Shown here in pieces: positions 48,301 through 55,600 of a stretch of 64,000 bases of DNA; the stretch's first letter is position 1, and each line of letters opens with the position of its first letter. The stretch lies in contig NC_081413.1 in NCBI RefSeq assembly GCF_030272615.1, positions 560,269,945 to 560,333,944 on the forward strand, read 5' to 3'. The position numbers were made by a program, and so were the translations under genes. Source of the stretch: Cryptomeria japonica. Taxonomy: Eukaryota; Streptophyta; Pinopsida; Cupressales; Cupressaceae. The notes beneath the pieces are model-generated. The model ran no database searches. It was not told the DNA's origin and was given only the letters and a program-made list of their open reading frames with translations.

Positions 48301-51300
48301 CTGAGGGACAGGAGCGAACTTAAGCATTTTGGTCCTTTGTTGACGTTTGATAATCTTCAATTTGTCTTCAACGGGTTCGATTGACCTCCTTTCTTGCCTT
48401 CGAACATAAAAGTTTGCTTGATCTTTGCCCAGATCGTACCTTATGAAGAACTTCGCTCTGGTCCTTCAGTGAGGGACAGGAGCGAATTTGACCCTCTAGG
48501 CAAAACTTCATCATCTCATTGTTTTTGATCAAGTCTGGATGCTCTATCATGCTCATTTCGTCCTTCACCATGCCTTTGATGTCTCGATTCGTCCAAAGAA
48601 GGTCAGGAATGGCCTAACTAAGCATTTTCGCTCTGGTCCCTTGGTGAGGGACACGAGCGATTCGCTTTGGTCCCTTGGAGAGGGACGGGAGCGCATTTCG
48701 CTCTGGACCGTTGGAGAAGGACACGAGCGAAATTTGACTTTTCGCACTCTCAATCAGGACAATTTTAATGGAATATAACATTTAAGTATAAGTGACATTT
48801 CCTTCTATGTTTCTTCTTTCTTATACTTTAAGTTATATTCCATATATACTTTCAGGATGTTTGAGAGTGGTTTCAGACCTCCAGGAGTTATATTGCAAAA
48901 TCTAGTTTTTGGAGGTTTTTCAGTTTCCAGACTTAGTCAAATTTCAGGATCAGGACATTCCAGACTTAGCCAAATTTCAGGAGCAGGACCTCACTCAAGC
49001 CGGACTTGCTACCCTGTTGATCTCCCCGACAACACTTCAAGTTATATTCATTTGATAAAATGTACCTCTTTGGACCTTCTCACATCGTCAAGACGTTAAA
49101 ATCTTGCAAGGACAAAGCAAAATTGGATTTGTAGCTCCGGTCCTTCACTGAGGGACAGGAGCGATTTAGGCAATTAGCACTGTTATGGACGTCCCAAAAA
49201 TCTTCAATTTATATTCAACGCATTTATCTCATGTTTTTCCTTGTTTTTGAACGTAAACTTGCCTTGACCTTTGTCTGGATTTTGCATAATGAAGGAAATC
49301 GCTCTGGTCCCTGGGAGGGGGACGAGAGCTACAAGGTACCTCGCCCTGGTCCCTTGGAGAGGGACAGGAGCGATTTGGTCAATATAGGTCATTCTCCTTC
49401 GTTTTTGCACCTCAAATTATATTCATTTGGCAAAGCATCTTCCTTTGGACGTCCTCAAATCATTAAGTCATCAAAATCTTGCAAGGACGAGGCGAAATTG
49501 AATTTGTAGCTCCGGTCCTTCACTGAGGGATAGGAGCGATCTTTCCTCTGGAGGCATTTCTGTGCTCATGAAAATCTTCAATTTATATTCAATGGAAAGA
49601 TCTCGTCGTTCTCCATTATTTCAAACGTAAAATTTGTCTGGACTCTGCAGGGACGATGAGATATTTGAAATTGAGCTCCCGTCCTTCACTGAGGGACAGG
49701 AGCGATTTTGCTCCTACAGGCCAAAATAACAAGATTTTTCACATTTTAACACTTCACAAGGCGAAAACAAATCATTTGAAATGCCTAGGATCAAAATTCA
49801 AAAAAGTCAAAATTTGGTCAAAAATATTCAATTGGACAAAAATTCACATTTCATCTTCAACACTTAGACAAATTTAAGCTCTGCATCAACATTCCAATTG
49901 AAAATTAGACCATTCTGGCAAATTCATTGCATTCAAAATTTGCATTCTAGAAAAGGAAATTCAAAAAGCTCCCAAAACCTGACTGGATTTTGGTCCGAAA
50001 AGACGGTAATTAAAACCCTAAGGCTTGACCCTAAATCCAGACAATTAACAAACTAACAAAACCCTAAAAAAAAAAAGCAAAGCGAAAACGAGCAAAACAA
50101 GCAAAAAACATGGGTCCCCATTTGCAATGGGGCGATGTGTGAAAACGTCACAACAGGTAGGTACAATGGGACAACGAACACTTGGGAGGAGGTAACACAC
50201 CTTCTAGCAGCTTATCCACACTTTTTTTTAATGACTTCCAAGAGGAAGTCTAGTTTAAGGGAGGGAGATGTGATGCCCTGGTTCACCATATTCATTATTT
50301 ATTCTAACTTTGTCACACGTGGACTAGCAGATTTGAATGCTTTACGATCATGATGTATATTTTAGATATCTCTTGTTTCTTCACATGGATTTTGAATTGT
50401 ATAGATATAGCAGTATCATTCCGGCCGTATGATTTTGATGTACTTGTATCTCTACTGATATCAGTAGACTAGTTGTGGATGATTTAGTAATATTTGTATT
50501 TTTGATGGATATTAATGTTGAATAATACTTCATCTGTGTGAGTTGTTTCTGCATTATGTGATGAGAGTACTTGAGTTTTTTATTATAATGCGCTCTACTT
50601 ATTTTGTGATATCATGCTACACAAGTTATTTTGATGTTTAAGTAATTTACATGTATACTATCATGCTTAAATGTATCAATGAATGCAATTAGTGTGAAGA
50701 TTGCAGATATAGTAAAAGAATCACGGAATGAGAGGATCCTCTAAACCATGCATTTCCACACCACCTCTTCTAACCCCAAAGTGAAGCTATTCTTTTCTGG
50801 GAACCCTAGCTAGACAACTAGAAGCTTAGTTGTTAGGAATCTTAAAAGTTCACTTAGATCCAGGGCGTTTTAAAGAATTTAAATTTTTCAAATGCTACTT
50901 TTTGGTATATGTATAGTGTTAGAAAAGTGGTTCCTAGGAAGGGAAAGAGGGATTTTATGGAGGCAATAATTAGGGCACATGTTTTAATTGCTATTTAACT
51001 GTTAAGAGCCTATTAACCACCATATAGGGCCTTAGAATGGAGTGCAAGAAAAGGAAACTTGTCTCTTTTCCACTTGCCGAGGAGGAGGTCCCTCCTATAC
51101 ATGCTTGAAAGCTCTCTTTTGTGTACGTTTTTGTTGTTGTTAAGAAAGAAAGCTGGCGAAGCAGGAGGAGAATTTCCAGGTGTAGCAGATCGAGATAGGC
51201 CCTTAAAACTGGTTTCTTTTGAGTTCTTTCTTGTTGAGGATGGTTTTCATATTACTTTTTTGAGTTGGCTGAGCCTTTAATTAAATTCCCTTTAAGCGAT

Positions 51301-52807
51301 ATATATTGCAATTATTTAGTTGAATGCTTCTGTAATTATGGGTTGGTTTTCTTGCTTTCCCCTTGTTTTCTCTTAATTTATTTCTCTTCTTTTCGAGGAT
51401 GGTTTTTATATTGTTACATTCTTTTTTAATTGGCTAATCCTTGAATGAAAGATATCAGGTTGCCCTTCGTATTACAAATCACTCTACCATTCTTTTAAGC
51501 CTCTTTAAGTTTCATGGGTTGTTGTTTTGAATCATAGATGCGTAAGGAAGAATGGGAGGGATTTGGGCCAGCGAGGCTGCTTGCGAAATTCTTTTCTGCT
51601 GAGCAAGCTGGGGCTCTTGAGAGAGCTTCTTGTTGGTCCATAGGAAGCTCTTGGAGGGAAAGGACCTGAAGTCTTGGATAATATTGTGATGATTTTAGAG
51701 AAAAATACAATCTATGCGACTTGGGATATCCTCACCTATCATATATTGTTTTGGGATAAATTATATGCTGTTAGTCTCTTCTATATATATGAACGAAAAT
51801 TATGCTACAATCTTCTTCAGGCCTTATTTTATGTACTGTTATAAGTTTTAGTGCTGAAAAAGAGGGAAAACCCGCTTATTTTGAGGGAGCTTTCAGGAGG
51901 TGCCTTAAGTGTTATTCCACTTGTGCTTTCTTCAAACCCTTTGAATATTCTTAAGAAAGTACAAGGATATTTTGTAGCGAATTGTGGTTTTATGGACCCC
52001 CTTAGGCTTGGGGGTTAGTTGGAGTTAATCTTTATGATGCCATATGGTTTAGTGGAGAGAAATCTCTCCTCATTCATGGCAGTTCGACAGAATTTTTTAA
52101 GAATTCCTATATAATATATGCAAATTTGAAACAAAAATCGAAAGTCTTTGTATGAAATTCCAAATGCACTTGGAAATGGATGTTCAGCTTTGCATTACGT
52201 CTTAGAAAATTACATAGAGAAAATTGAGAACAGGAAAAAAAAAACGTAATATACATCTGTACAATATTTCCAAATAAATACTATGAGCCTTTAGATCTAA
52301 ATTTAAAGATTTAAAAAAAAAAAAGTGGTTGCAGGCTGCATGTCTATAATTACAGAGTATTAAATAAAAATGTTAAAATAATTTCAAAAGAATAAAAGAC
52401 TATTTGTTCAATTGTGTCTTTGCCCCTTCTGAAGGGCGTGTCACATCTTCCATTTTTCATAGTGGCAGTGAATGTGCAGTAGTAGGAACTATTGATTGCT
52501 GACAGATAAGTCTCACGAGTTACTAAAATCGATCTGCACTTAGTTCAACTGATACATAGGGTAATGGAAGTATCAGTCTTGTAAGCGACTGCAGTAAGCA
52601 ATTCTTAAGCACATTTTTACTACTTAATGAGCACTATGATAACATAAAAAGGTATTTCTTGGACCGCTAATTGTGTAATAGGGTGAAAACTTACAGGGCA
52701 GCTGCAATAGCGAGGTATCTAGGAAATGTTGCGTCATGATCAGAGGCGTCAAACAATGCAGCCGCCTGCACAGCCGAAGATGAATCATTTCCATTGGCTA
52801 ACGTCAT
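21043..52807 (-). CDS. COR413-family multispanning membrane protein, four exons, giant intron 1
   Basis: Exons 52695-52807, 23530-23640, 21617-21687 and 21043-21332 join in frame (codons split CT|G, TG|G and G|AT) to give 194 residues, the normal size for COR413 proteins. All three introns have GT donors (GTAAGT, GTACGT, GTAAGT) and AG acceptors. The joined text shows family landmarks: a hydrophobic [31 protein letters not shown]....RNN.IGA, LL..HIR, F and N positions. Five or six hydrophobic segments span the protein. COR413 members sit in plasma or plastid membranes and are cold or stress induced; their biochemical role is unclear. I see no transit-peptide-like N-terminus. Intron 1 is 29,054 bp and full of retrotransposons. 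No stop interrupts the coding sequence. Expression is not shown by the sequence. Confidence 0.82.
21617..21687 (-). CDS. COR413-like gene, exon 3
   Basis: A 71-bp exon between acceptor TTTTCTCTTCAG and donor GTAAGT (21616-21611). It encodes [20 protein letters not shown]..., corresponding to the conserved GKW..F..V.LRLFFP motif of the family. Its 5' half and preceding pyrimidine tract are duplicated in intron 2 at 21739-21778. Confidence 0.85.
21739..21778 (-). repeat. Partial duplication of exon 3 start and its splice acceptor
   Basis: Matches 21665-21704 (TAATCCACTTGCCAAA...GAAGAGAAAAA on the plus strand) with a few changes. The acceptor CTTCAG has become CTTCAAG, still an AG. The copy ends where the coding similarity stops, so it is a partial tandem copy inside intron 2. 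Confidence 0.75.
21783..21908. repeat. Two tandem 63-bp units in intron 2
   Basis: Units 21783-21845 and 21846-21908 share TATAATGTTAGTACAACAAT and the ACCCATGAATGAAAGTTC end, differing at only a few bases. Confidence 0.9.
22155..22373. repeat. Imperfect direct repeat in intron 2
   Basis: Two diverged copies of about 97 bp (about 22155-22251 and 22277-22373) share ATAAAGACT, GGTTTGTATTAAA, TTGAATGT.AATTATGG and AAGAAATGTATTC.AATATAC. They are older than the 63-bp pair. Confidence 0.7.
23530..23640 (-). CDS. COR413-like gene, exon 2
   Basis: Bounded by acceptor TTTGTGTAG (23641-23649) and donor GTACGT (23529-23524). It encodes [14 protein letters not shown]... then [12 protein letters not shown], matching the NWR...LP.LLFN part of COR413 proteins. 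It finishes with TG, completed by the first base of exon 3 to give Trp. Confidence 0.82.
23650..25321. other. Intron 1 sequence, nothing recognised
   Basis: AT-rich intron sequence between exon 2 and the TRIM element. Short frames exist on both strands. None shows a domain or splice context that I can support. Confidence 0.5.
25322..25456 (+). repeat. TRIM 5' LTR
   Basis: 135 bp, TGTTGG...TCAACA, differing from the 3' copy at only a few positions (for example CCCGGACC/CCTGGACT, GGACC/GGCC, TTTAAG/TTCGAG). The left flank is ACTTT. Confidence 0.85.
25375..25445 (+). ncRNA. tRNA-like sequence in the TRIM 5' LTR
   Basis: GGACCAG (25375-25381) pairs perfectly with CTGGTCC (25439-25445) as a 7-bp acceptor stem. 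GCTC-AGTGGTA-GAGC forms a D arm and CTAGG/CCTAG forms a T stem. TAGCTCAGTGG is an A-box match; the B box is weakened (GGTTTAAGTCC). The anticodon arm is abnormal (a CTCCA/TGGAA stem with one mismatch and an 8-nt loop), so I assign no amino acid. CTGGTCC also occurs just upstream (25363-25369) and could compete for the 5' acceptor strand. Confidence 0.6.
25521..25655 (+). repeat. TRIM 3' LTR
   Basis: 135 bp copy of 25322-25456 directly after the G-run polypurine tract. It keeps the canonical GGTTCGAGTCC box, where the 5' copy has GGTTTAAGTCC. Confidence 0.85.
25574..25644 (+). ncRNA. tRNA-like sequence in the TRIM 3' LTR
   Basis: The counterpart of 25375-25445. Here both internal promoter boxes are canonical: TAGCTCAGTGG (A) and GGTTCGAGTCC (B). 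The acceptor stem has one G-T pair. A functional RNA polymerase III promoter is plausible. A decoding tRNA is unlikely because the anticodon loop is 8 nt. Confidence 0.65.
25659..26097 (+). repeat. 5' LTR of the gene-carrying element
   Basis: TGTTGATGTATG...GGCTTACA, 439 bp, equal in length to the copy at 29483-29921. It contains ATGTATATATATATGAGG (about 25838-25856), a likely TATA region. Confidence 0.9.
26119..26129 (+). promoter_or_regulatory. Primer-binding site (initiator tRNA-Met type)
   Basis: TGGTATCAGAG, 21 nt after the LTR end. The TRIM just upstream uses the same primer sequence. Confidence 0.8.
26304..26764 (+). pseudogene. Captured exon 1 of 4-hydroxyphenylpyruvate dioxygenase (HPPD)
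   Basis: From ATG 26304 the frame reads [26 protein letters not shown]-stop-[46 protein letters not shown], matching the N-terminal domain of plant HPPD. HPPD makes homogentisate for plastoquinone and tocopherol. Two stops interrupt it: TAG for Trp (TGG in CTGG) and a TGA near 26630. The iron ligands lie in the missing C-terminal part. At 26765 the match stops at GTAAGT, a splice donor, so the exon-intron border was captured too. It is a host gene fragment inside a retrotransposon and cannot encode enzyme. Confidence 0.88.
26765..28062. other. Unrecognised filler of the gene-carrying element
   Basis: About 1.3 kb starting with what looks like the HPPD intron 1 donor. The sequence is less AT-rich than its surroundings. 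A 77-codon frame (27485-27718) and short frames exist, but no family is evident. It could contain intron sequence of the source genes. Confidence 0.4.
28063..28173 (+). other. Exon-like segment inside the gene-carrying element
   Basis: Preceded by TCTAATGCTTCCAG and followed by GTAAGT (28174-28179). One frame is open throughout ([20 protein letters not shown]...). The product is not recognised. It could be another captured exon, or an exon of the same source gene as the SEC23 piece next to it. Confidence 0.3.
28211..28515 (+). pseudogene. Captured SEC23 (COPII coat) fragment
   Basis: The frame reads [28 protein letters not shown], then [19 protein letters not shown] and [12 protein letters not shown]. 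These match the trunk domain of plant SEC23, the GTPase activator of SAR1 in the COPII vesicle coat at the endoplasmic reticulum. The single stop is TAG where SEC23 has Gln. Possible splice sites lie just upstream (TTTGTGGCAG before 28211). Only about 75 to 100 codons are present, so it is non-functional as SEC23. Confidence 0.85.
28762..29262. repeat. About ten tandem units of roughly 50 bp near the 3' end
   Basis: Units have the pattern GAGAGAAGTTTGAGGT, then an AAGCCCTTGTT-like stretch, then a GCATTCTTCTCTGTGA-like stretch. Early units read AATGAGTTCTTC; later units read TGTGCATTCTTC. This gives an impression of long repetitive open frames on both strands. Confidence 0.9.
29472..29482 (+). 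promoter_or_regulatory. Polypurine tract
   Basis: TAAAGAGGGAG directly before the right LTR (TGTTGATG), as expected for plus-strand priming. Confidence 0.8.
29483..29921 (+). repeat. 3' LTR of the gene-carrying element
   Basis: 439-bp copy of 25659-26097, ending GGCTTACA. By eye about 13 substitutions separate the copies. Confidence 0.9.
29922..31832. other. Intron 1 sequence, nothing recognised
   Basis: About 1.9 kb of AT-rich sequence with only short frames. A GGGACAGGGACATGTCC-like low-complexity patch lies near 30740. No supported feature. Confidence 0.5.
31833..35415 (+). mobile_element. Solo LTR of the giant-LTR (LARD) family, plus orientation
   Basis: It starts TGTTGTGACGTTTTCACACA and ends ACACGTCAACA, the same ends as the 4,385-bp LTRs at 38271 and 45771 but on the opposite strand. 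No internal region is attached. Flanks GGCAT (31828-31832) and GGCAC (35416-35420) are a 4/5 target duplication. It has seven GC-rich hairpins (32232-33016) and two TATA-like boxes (about 33353 and 34528). At 3,583 bp it is shorter than the young LTRs, chiefly through fewer hairpin units. It probably arose by LTR-LTR recombination. Confidence 0.88.
35421..36328 (-). repeat. Probable LTR of another element (minus orientation)
   Basis: On the minus strand it begins TGTTGGGATTAAGGTGTCTC at 36328, a typical LTR start, and has TATAAATATGTTGG near 35757. The inner end is not defined, and no coding region or primer site was found. It may be a solo LTR interrupted by the LARD solo LTR. Confidence 0.4.
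36329..37029. other. Unrecognised stretch beside the Ty3 relics
   Basis: About 700 bp with no supported coding similarity. It may be the remaining 3' part of the minus-strand Ty3 relic that follows. Confidence 0.35.
37030..37720 (-). pseudogene. Ty3/gypsy reverse transcriptase relic
   Basis: The minus strand reads [10 protein letters not shown], then [14 protein letters not shown] (usual MPFGLTNAP), then [10 protein letters not shown] (the catalytic [YF]xDD box) around 37430. Further on it reads [20 protein letters not shown] and LAAYYTRFI, the conserved VRSFMGLAGYYRRFI motif. An internal deletion and several stops are present. It points away from the plus-strand Ty3 tail next to it. Confidence 0.8.
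37780..38265 (+). pseudogene. Ty3/gypsy integrase tail, left part, split by the LARD element
   Basis: A 134-codon frame (37814-38218) contains [46 protein letters not shown] and LTLPPIYQG, the GPF module of Ty3 integrase. LQVEGD..LELL follows, in the position of the chromodomain-side tail. The sequence is cut at 38265-38270, where the LARD and its GGTAG target duplication begin, and resumes at 50156. Confidence 0.78.
38271..42655 (-). repeat. LARD 3' LTR (minus orientation)
   Basis: Same length as the 5' LTR at an exact offset of 7,500 bp, with three differences found by eye. The hairpins lie at 40618-42215. Confidence 0.95.
40618..42215. repeat. Eleven dispersed GC-rich hairpins in the LARD LTR (also at +7,500)
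   Basis: Units of about 33 bp such as TCGCTCTGGTCCCT, a short loop, then AGGGACAGGAGCGA occur near 40619, 40785, 40952, 41128, 41162, 41198, 41633, 41797, 41841, 42009 and 42176. The arms can pair (TCGCTC/GAGCGA and GTCCCT/AGGGAC). Spacing is irregular, from 34 to about 400 bp. The older solo LTR has seven. Confidence 0.9.
42656..43688. other. LARD interior 3' of the ORF
   Basis: About 1 kb without a convincing frame. It contains two related segments of about 45 bp (about 42932-42976 and 42998-43032), both with GCCAG.CAG.CGTC.ATAG.CCCGA, and a T/C-rich stretch at 43060-43160. Confidence 0.5.
43689..45413 (-). CDS. Uncharacterised 574-residue acidic protein of the LARD element
   Basis: ATG at 45413 ([11 protein letters not shown]) gives an uninterrupted frame to 43689. 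A longer frame exists only through an upstream TTG in a T-rich tract. The protein is rich in Glu/Asp. A Trp/Cys-containing N-terminal part holds [23 protein letters not shown] and an FTCSVCEMA pair, which could be half of a metal site. A long acidic middle follows with repeated F.E.AL.DF-type helices, and the C-terminus is hydrophobic. MIHHQ.RPPE occurs twice. I see no gag zinc knuckle, protease DSG, YxDD or DDE. Either it is an element-specific protein or a captured host gene. It is the only large ORF between the LTRs. Confidence 0.7.
   Translation of the reverse strand: MEQQQFHEEQQVDFPELWWRLDTQLYPRRLSEFARQGQCRVHETEEHDEMHCLKYLSRMESAAQGKIFFWDVPRPETEEGNFSVPETKDPLLSFMWMIESQLILNGEMRLENILLPLWCRIHNSPHSEFTCSVCEMAINQVRNQFGMPTLSEEECIMNGSWGAHLAAEFRRTYEQDIASASECEKDQVYVDDTNAPDDQCITMDSSPCLAPEKEYHETKVEESVEDTPAVIKEDPGVEQTIKEEDDSFLEEFSLMLQKEILEIELEEVSNGLIEEDNQVEILSEELQIIISEPRYEEQFKGALEDFITIMLFEEALKDFAEETQMESLPKFFLDKQVTGSDMIHHQLRPPETILEEERSPEIIFDPLEEMFEAQSIKETLIFEDMLTKFHEDAWFMQDISVKTKNLELFEGALSLFQEELPNQDQHVVDARGMIHHQWRPPEAAGDLACNNAVPLEPEMGQVVSFLNPSFESYYDFDYGDFGKTTCIWIDHGPNELPQLIILSENLLEYEKCMVRVCFSVFKDEFARLRTVTFAMLLLHNLRNHVKLCVYFASLSRVESRTLVYRFRVGFLFVF
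45750..45767 (-). promoter_or_regulatory. LARD primer-binding site
   Basis: The minus strand reads TTGGCGCTAGAAGGAGGG, three bases after the 5' LTR end. TGGCGC would pair with a tRNA ending GCGCCA. Which tRNA is not determined. A similar TGGCGCTAGA also abuts the other LTR (42656-42666). Confidence 0.6.
45771..50155 (-). repeat. LARD 5' LTR (minus orientation)
   Basis: Sense start TGTTGTGACG at 50155 and end ACGTCAACA at 45771. Eleven GC-rich hairpins lie in the upstream third (48118-49715). TATA-like boxes are at about 47785 (CTATAAAGGA) and 46625 (CTATATAAG). Confidence 0.95.
50156..50268 (+). pseudogene. Ty3/gypsy integrase tail, right part
   Basis: After the second GGTAG the frame reads [20 protein letters not shown] and then [12 protein letters not shown], the usual end of chromodomain-bearing Ty3 polyproteins (TWED...L...YP.F). 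AAGGGAGGGAGA at 50256-50268 is the polypurine tract before the LTR. Confidence 0.75.
50269..51300 (+). repeat. Ty3/gypsy 3' LTR, right end undefined
   Basis: TGTGATGCCCTGG begins immediately after a polypurine tract, so 50269 is a likely LTR start. No second copy of this LTR is in the window and I cannot place its end. 51300 is an arbitrary cut. Confidence 0.45.
51301..52688. other. Intron 1 near exon 1, nothing recognised
   Basis: AT-rich sequence, possibly including the rest of the Ty3 LTR. No frame or RNA structure that I can support. Confidence 0.45.
52695..52807 (-). CDS. COR413-like gene, exon 1 (start codon)
   Basis: ATG at 52807 begins [14 protein letters not shown] and the exon ends [11 protein letters not shown] plus CT, followed by GTAAGT (52694-52689). 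The split Leu codon is completed by exon 2. An ATATATCTAA-like box on the minus strand at about 52916-52926 could be a TATA element, but this is weak. The 5' untranslated region is undefined. Confidence 0.78.
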
Positions 52808-54487
52808 ATTGCCTCTGTCCCTCCTGGCAAGTGTGAATGGCGGTGCTCTTAAATTTAAGGGCTTTCTAGGATTAATTTCAGCTCTCAGAAAATACTCGTC
52901 TCAATGCTTAACTGTTTAGATATATGGTATTGGAGCTCTAGAGATGTGTCGATCCAATCGAGCCTCTGTCCAGGGTATGAAGGAACGAACGAAAGATTTG
53001 AATAATGTTTAAAGATAAAACAATATATGGGCTTAAAGTATGGCATGTTTCTATGTGGCTGTTTAAACAATATATGGGCTTAAGGCTGTTTAGCTTATTT
53101 TTGCTCTTATCTGATGTTCAATTTTTTTAGGAAATATTTTTGGAGCTGGTGGTCCATGATTATTTATTTTTTTGCTAATTTTTAATAGAATCTTAAAATT
53201 GGTATTAATAATATTAGTAATAATTTGTACACAATAAAAAATAGAAATAAAATGTTAGAAAAAAAGAGGGAAACAAATTTATGAAGCTACGTGACATTTT
53301 TAACACTCCAACTGTAGCAGCATGGGAACATGAGGTAACATGAGGTAATTGGTCATGACAATGCTACCTTTTTTTTATATGTCATTTTATTGATGTTTAA
53401 ATGTTTTAGAGGTGCAACAAATAAGGACTTGGATCTCAATTGAATTCTCAATAATTTTGGTGAAATGGATAGGGTTACAATTGTGAATTTTAATGAAACG
53501 ATAATTAAGAAGTTCACTAATAATTTCACATGTATTAATAGTCATCCACTTTATCTTTTGTAGTTAGAATAATTCACATTTTAATAGGAGGAGTTGTGCA
53601 AGTGTTTGGGTATGTAGTGTGCAAGACGGTCTTGATAGTTGTGCATAAGTATTAGTCATTTTGAGGTGGTTGTAGTGTAGGTTATTGGGGCATCTTTAAG
53701 TAGGTACCAAGTGACACTTTGAAATGACCACTTTTTAACGGATCTCACATTGTGTGTTGTTACTACCTAGAAGCTAGAACAATAGCTATGGGTAGTTAAG
53801 TCGTATACAAAGACCAAAAAAAGTTGTCAAAATTCAATGTATCATAGAAGATATGTGGGTGTACAAAGTTAACTATAACGACTACTAGTGTTTTCCCCTA
53901 CCCTTTAATACAACTCTCAACATAAGAAGTATTAAGAACAATCATACTCAAATATTTGAATTTAACGTAAAACCTTATAAGAAACATATATAAGACTATT
54001 AAATGTATTAGACACATACAATCTTAAAAACTATTTATTTAGTTTCCAGTCTTTCTACTTTTAAAATAAATATTTACAATAAAGATAAAATTTATATTTT
54101 TTGATTAATTATATGTTTGCGATTGAAAAGAAAAAATAATGTAGATTTGACATAAACCCTTTCATTAAAAAAAGCTATACACGAGACTCACTAGAAGTGC
54201 ATCACACTTAGAATTCTAGAGACTACCTATTTAATTATTTTCTAGTATTTTTTATATTTTCAAATAAACTTTCATATTATTTTATTTGATTTATATATAT
54301 TTCAATATTATTGTAAAGATGTCATGTTCTCTTTTTCTTATCATTGATTCGTTGTTATTAATTAAAAAGTGTGTTGATTGTAAACATGTAATTTTCACAA
54401 TCCATTATATTATTGATAACATTTGGTTTTGATTGTGGAAGGAAAAACTTACACAGTCAAAACTAAAGGCTATCAATAAAAATTAAC

Positions 54488-54488
<1 letters not shown>
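52808..54488. other. 5' flank of the COR413-like gene and AT-rich spacer
   Basis: The first few hundred bases should hold the promoter and 5' untranslated region. A TATATCTAA-like box is near 52920 on the minus strand. No other feature is seen, and the remainder is AT-rich. Confidence 0.4.

Positions 54489-54558
<70 letters not shown>
54489..54558. repeat. (AAT)n-(ATT)n trinucleotide palindrome
   Basis: About 14 AAT-type units are followed directly by about nine ATT-type units, joined near 54530. The halves are reverse complements and could form a long hairpin or cruciform. Confidence 0.95.
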
Positions 54559-54560
<2 letters not shown>

Positions 54561-55308
54561 AATTGAGGTGTCAAAACTAGGGCTATGAGTCCCAAATAAG
54601 AAAGGTATAACTACAAGTGCCAATCACTATTTTGGGCACTTGAATTCTCATTTCTCTAACTTCTAATTTGAGTTTCGATTTAGGTGTACATTTAGGAAAG
54701 AAAGCCCTTTTTTGTAAACCATTGAGGCTAGGAAGAAAATCCTACCTCATTTGGTAAATTTCTACAAAGAGATTCAAGAGTGTTGATTAAGATCTTTGTT
54801 CCAATTCCAAGTTAAGTTGATTCTAGGTTTGCACAACAAATTTGGGAGGATAAATCATTGACTTTTAGAGTGTCATTGATTTTTAAATTGTTGAAAGAAG
54901 CTTGATGTTGTTTTGGGAGCCACACCAATCCTTCTCTTGATCGTCACTATAAAGAAGACTATAAATACTCACCAAGGAGTCTATCCTAAGTATAATCACT
55001 AGGATTACACAATCTATACCATTTTGGAGAACCCTTGTGATCCTAGTCATTCTAAATCTTATCATCTATAATCTATGGAGTGCCAAGGGAGTTAGGAGCA
55101 TTTAATCAATGAAGAGAAGGTGGATTTTAACACACATAGTGATATATTTATACCTCTAAATCCACCATATTATAAATTTGTATGTTGTAAGGGAGATATT
55201 TTGCTCATCCATCAAGGAGTGATTTATAACTATGGTTACCTATAAGGTGTTCATACATAAGAGGGTTACATGTTGTATTTATAGTTGAGTTTCACCTAAG
55301 GAAGTGAT
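54559..55308. other. AT-rich spacer, nothing recognised
   Basis: About 750 bp without supported features. It may be the decayed continuation (pol side) of the copia scrap that follows. Confidence 0.45.
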
Positions 55309-55600
55309 TTATCTTTGTATGTTAGATTTCCTTTGCATATCTTCATATTGAAGTGAAGAAACAACATCCTCCATCTTGAAAGTGTTTGTTGTGCTTCCAA
55401 TGACCATCACAAGGTGATCCCACGAGTCCAACAAAGAACATAACAAAAACATGTATTTGTCTTGATCATCAATCTTAACACTAACAAAATTCAGTTGAGT
55501 GTTTTCCATATTAATGCATTCATGTGATCAATAATGGATCATCCTTCCTTCATTCTCAAAGAATACAACTTCTTTCTCAATGTGATGCATAAAAATGGAA
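55309..55600 (-). pseudogene. Ty1/copia gag scrap
   Basis: The minus strand reads KKLYSLRMKEG, then after a short damaged stretch LNFVSVKIDDQDKYMFLLCS, LLDSWDHLVMVIGST and KMEDVVSSLQYEDMQRKS. This matches the UBN2-type copia gag core (MKEG...LLCSLP.SWD.LV...). LTRs and pol were not found. Confidence 0.75.

Larger units (their letters stand above)
38271..50155 (-). mobile_element. Complete giant-LTR non-autonomous element (LARD), very young
   Basis: Two 4,385-bp direct repeats (38271-42655 and 45771-50155) flank a 3,115-bp interior. The target duplication GGTAG is at 38266-38270 and 50156-50160. By eye the LTRs differ only at 38319/45819, 38322/45822 and 42023/49523. The primer-like site and the only large ORF are on the minus strand, so the right repeat is the 5' LTR. 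No gag, protease, reverse transcriptase or integrase motif is present, so the element must move in trans. It lies within intron 1 of the COR413-like gene, in the same orientation as the gene. Confidence 0.93.

Noticed and set aside
38271..50155. Assembly artefact or segmental duplication explaining the near-identical 4.4-kb repeats
   Set aside because: The repeats are flanked by a perfect 5-bp target duplication, share TG...CA ends and interrupt a recognisable Ty3 frame. Three base differences also argue against duplicated assembly of one locus.
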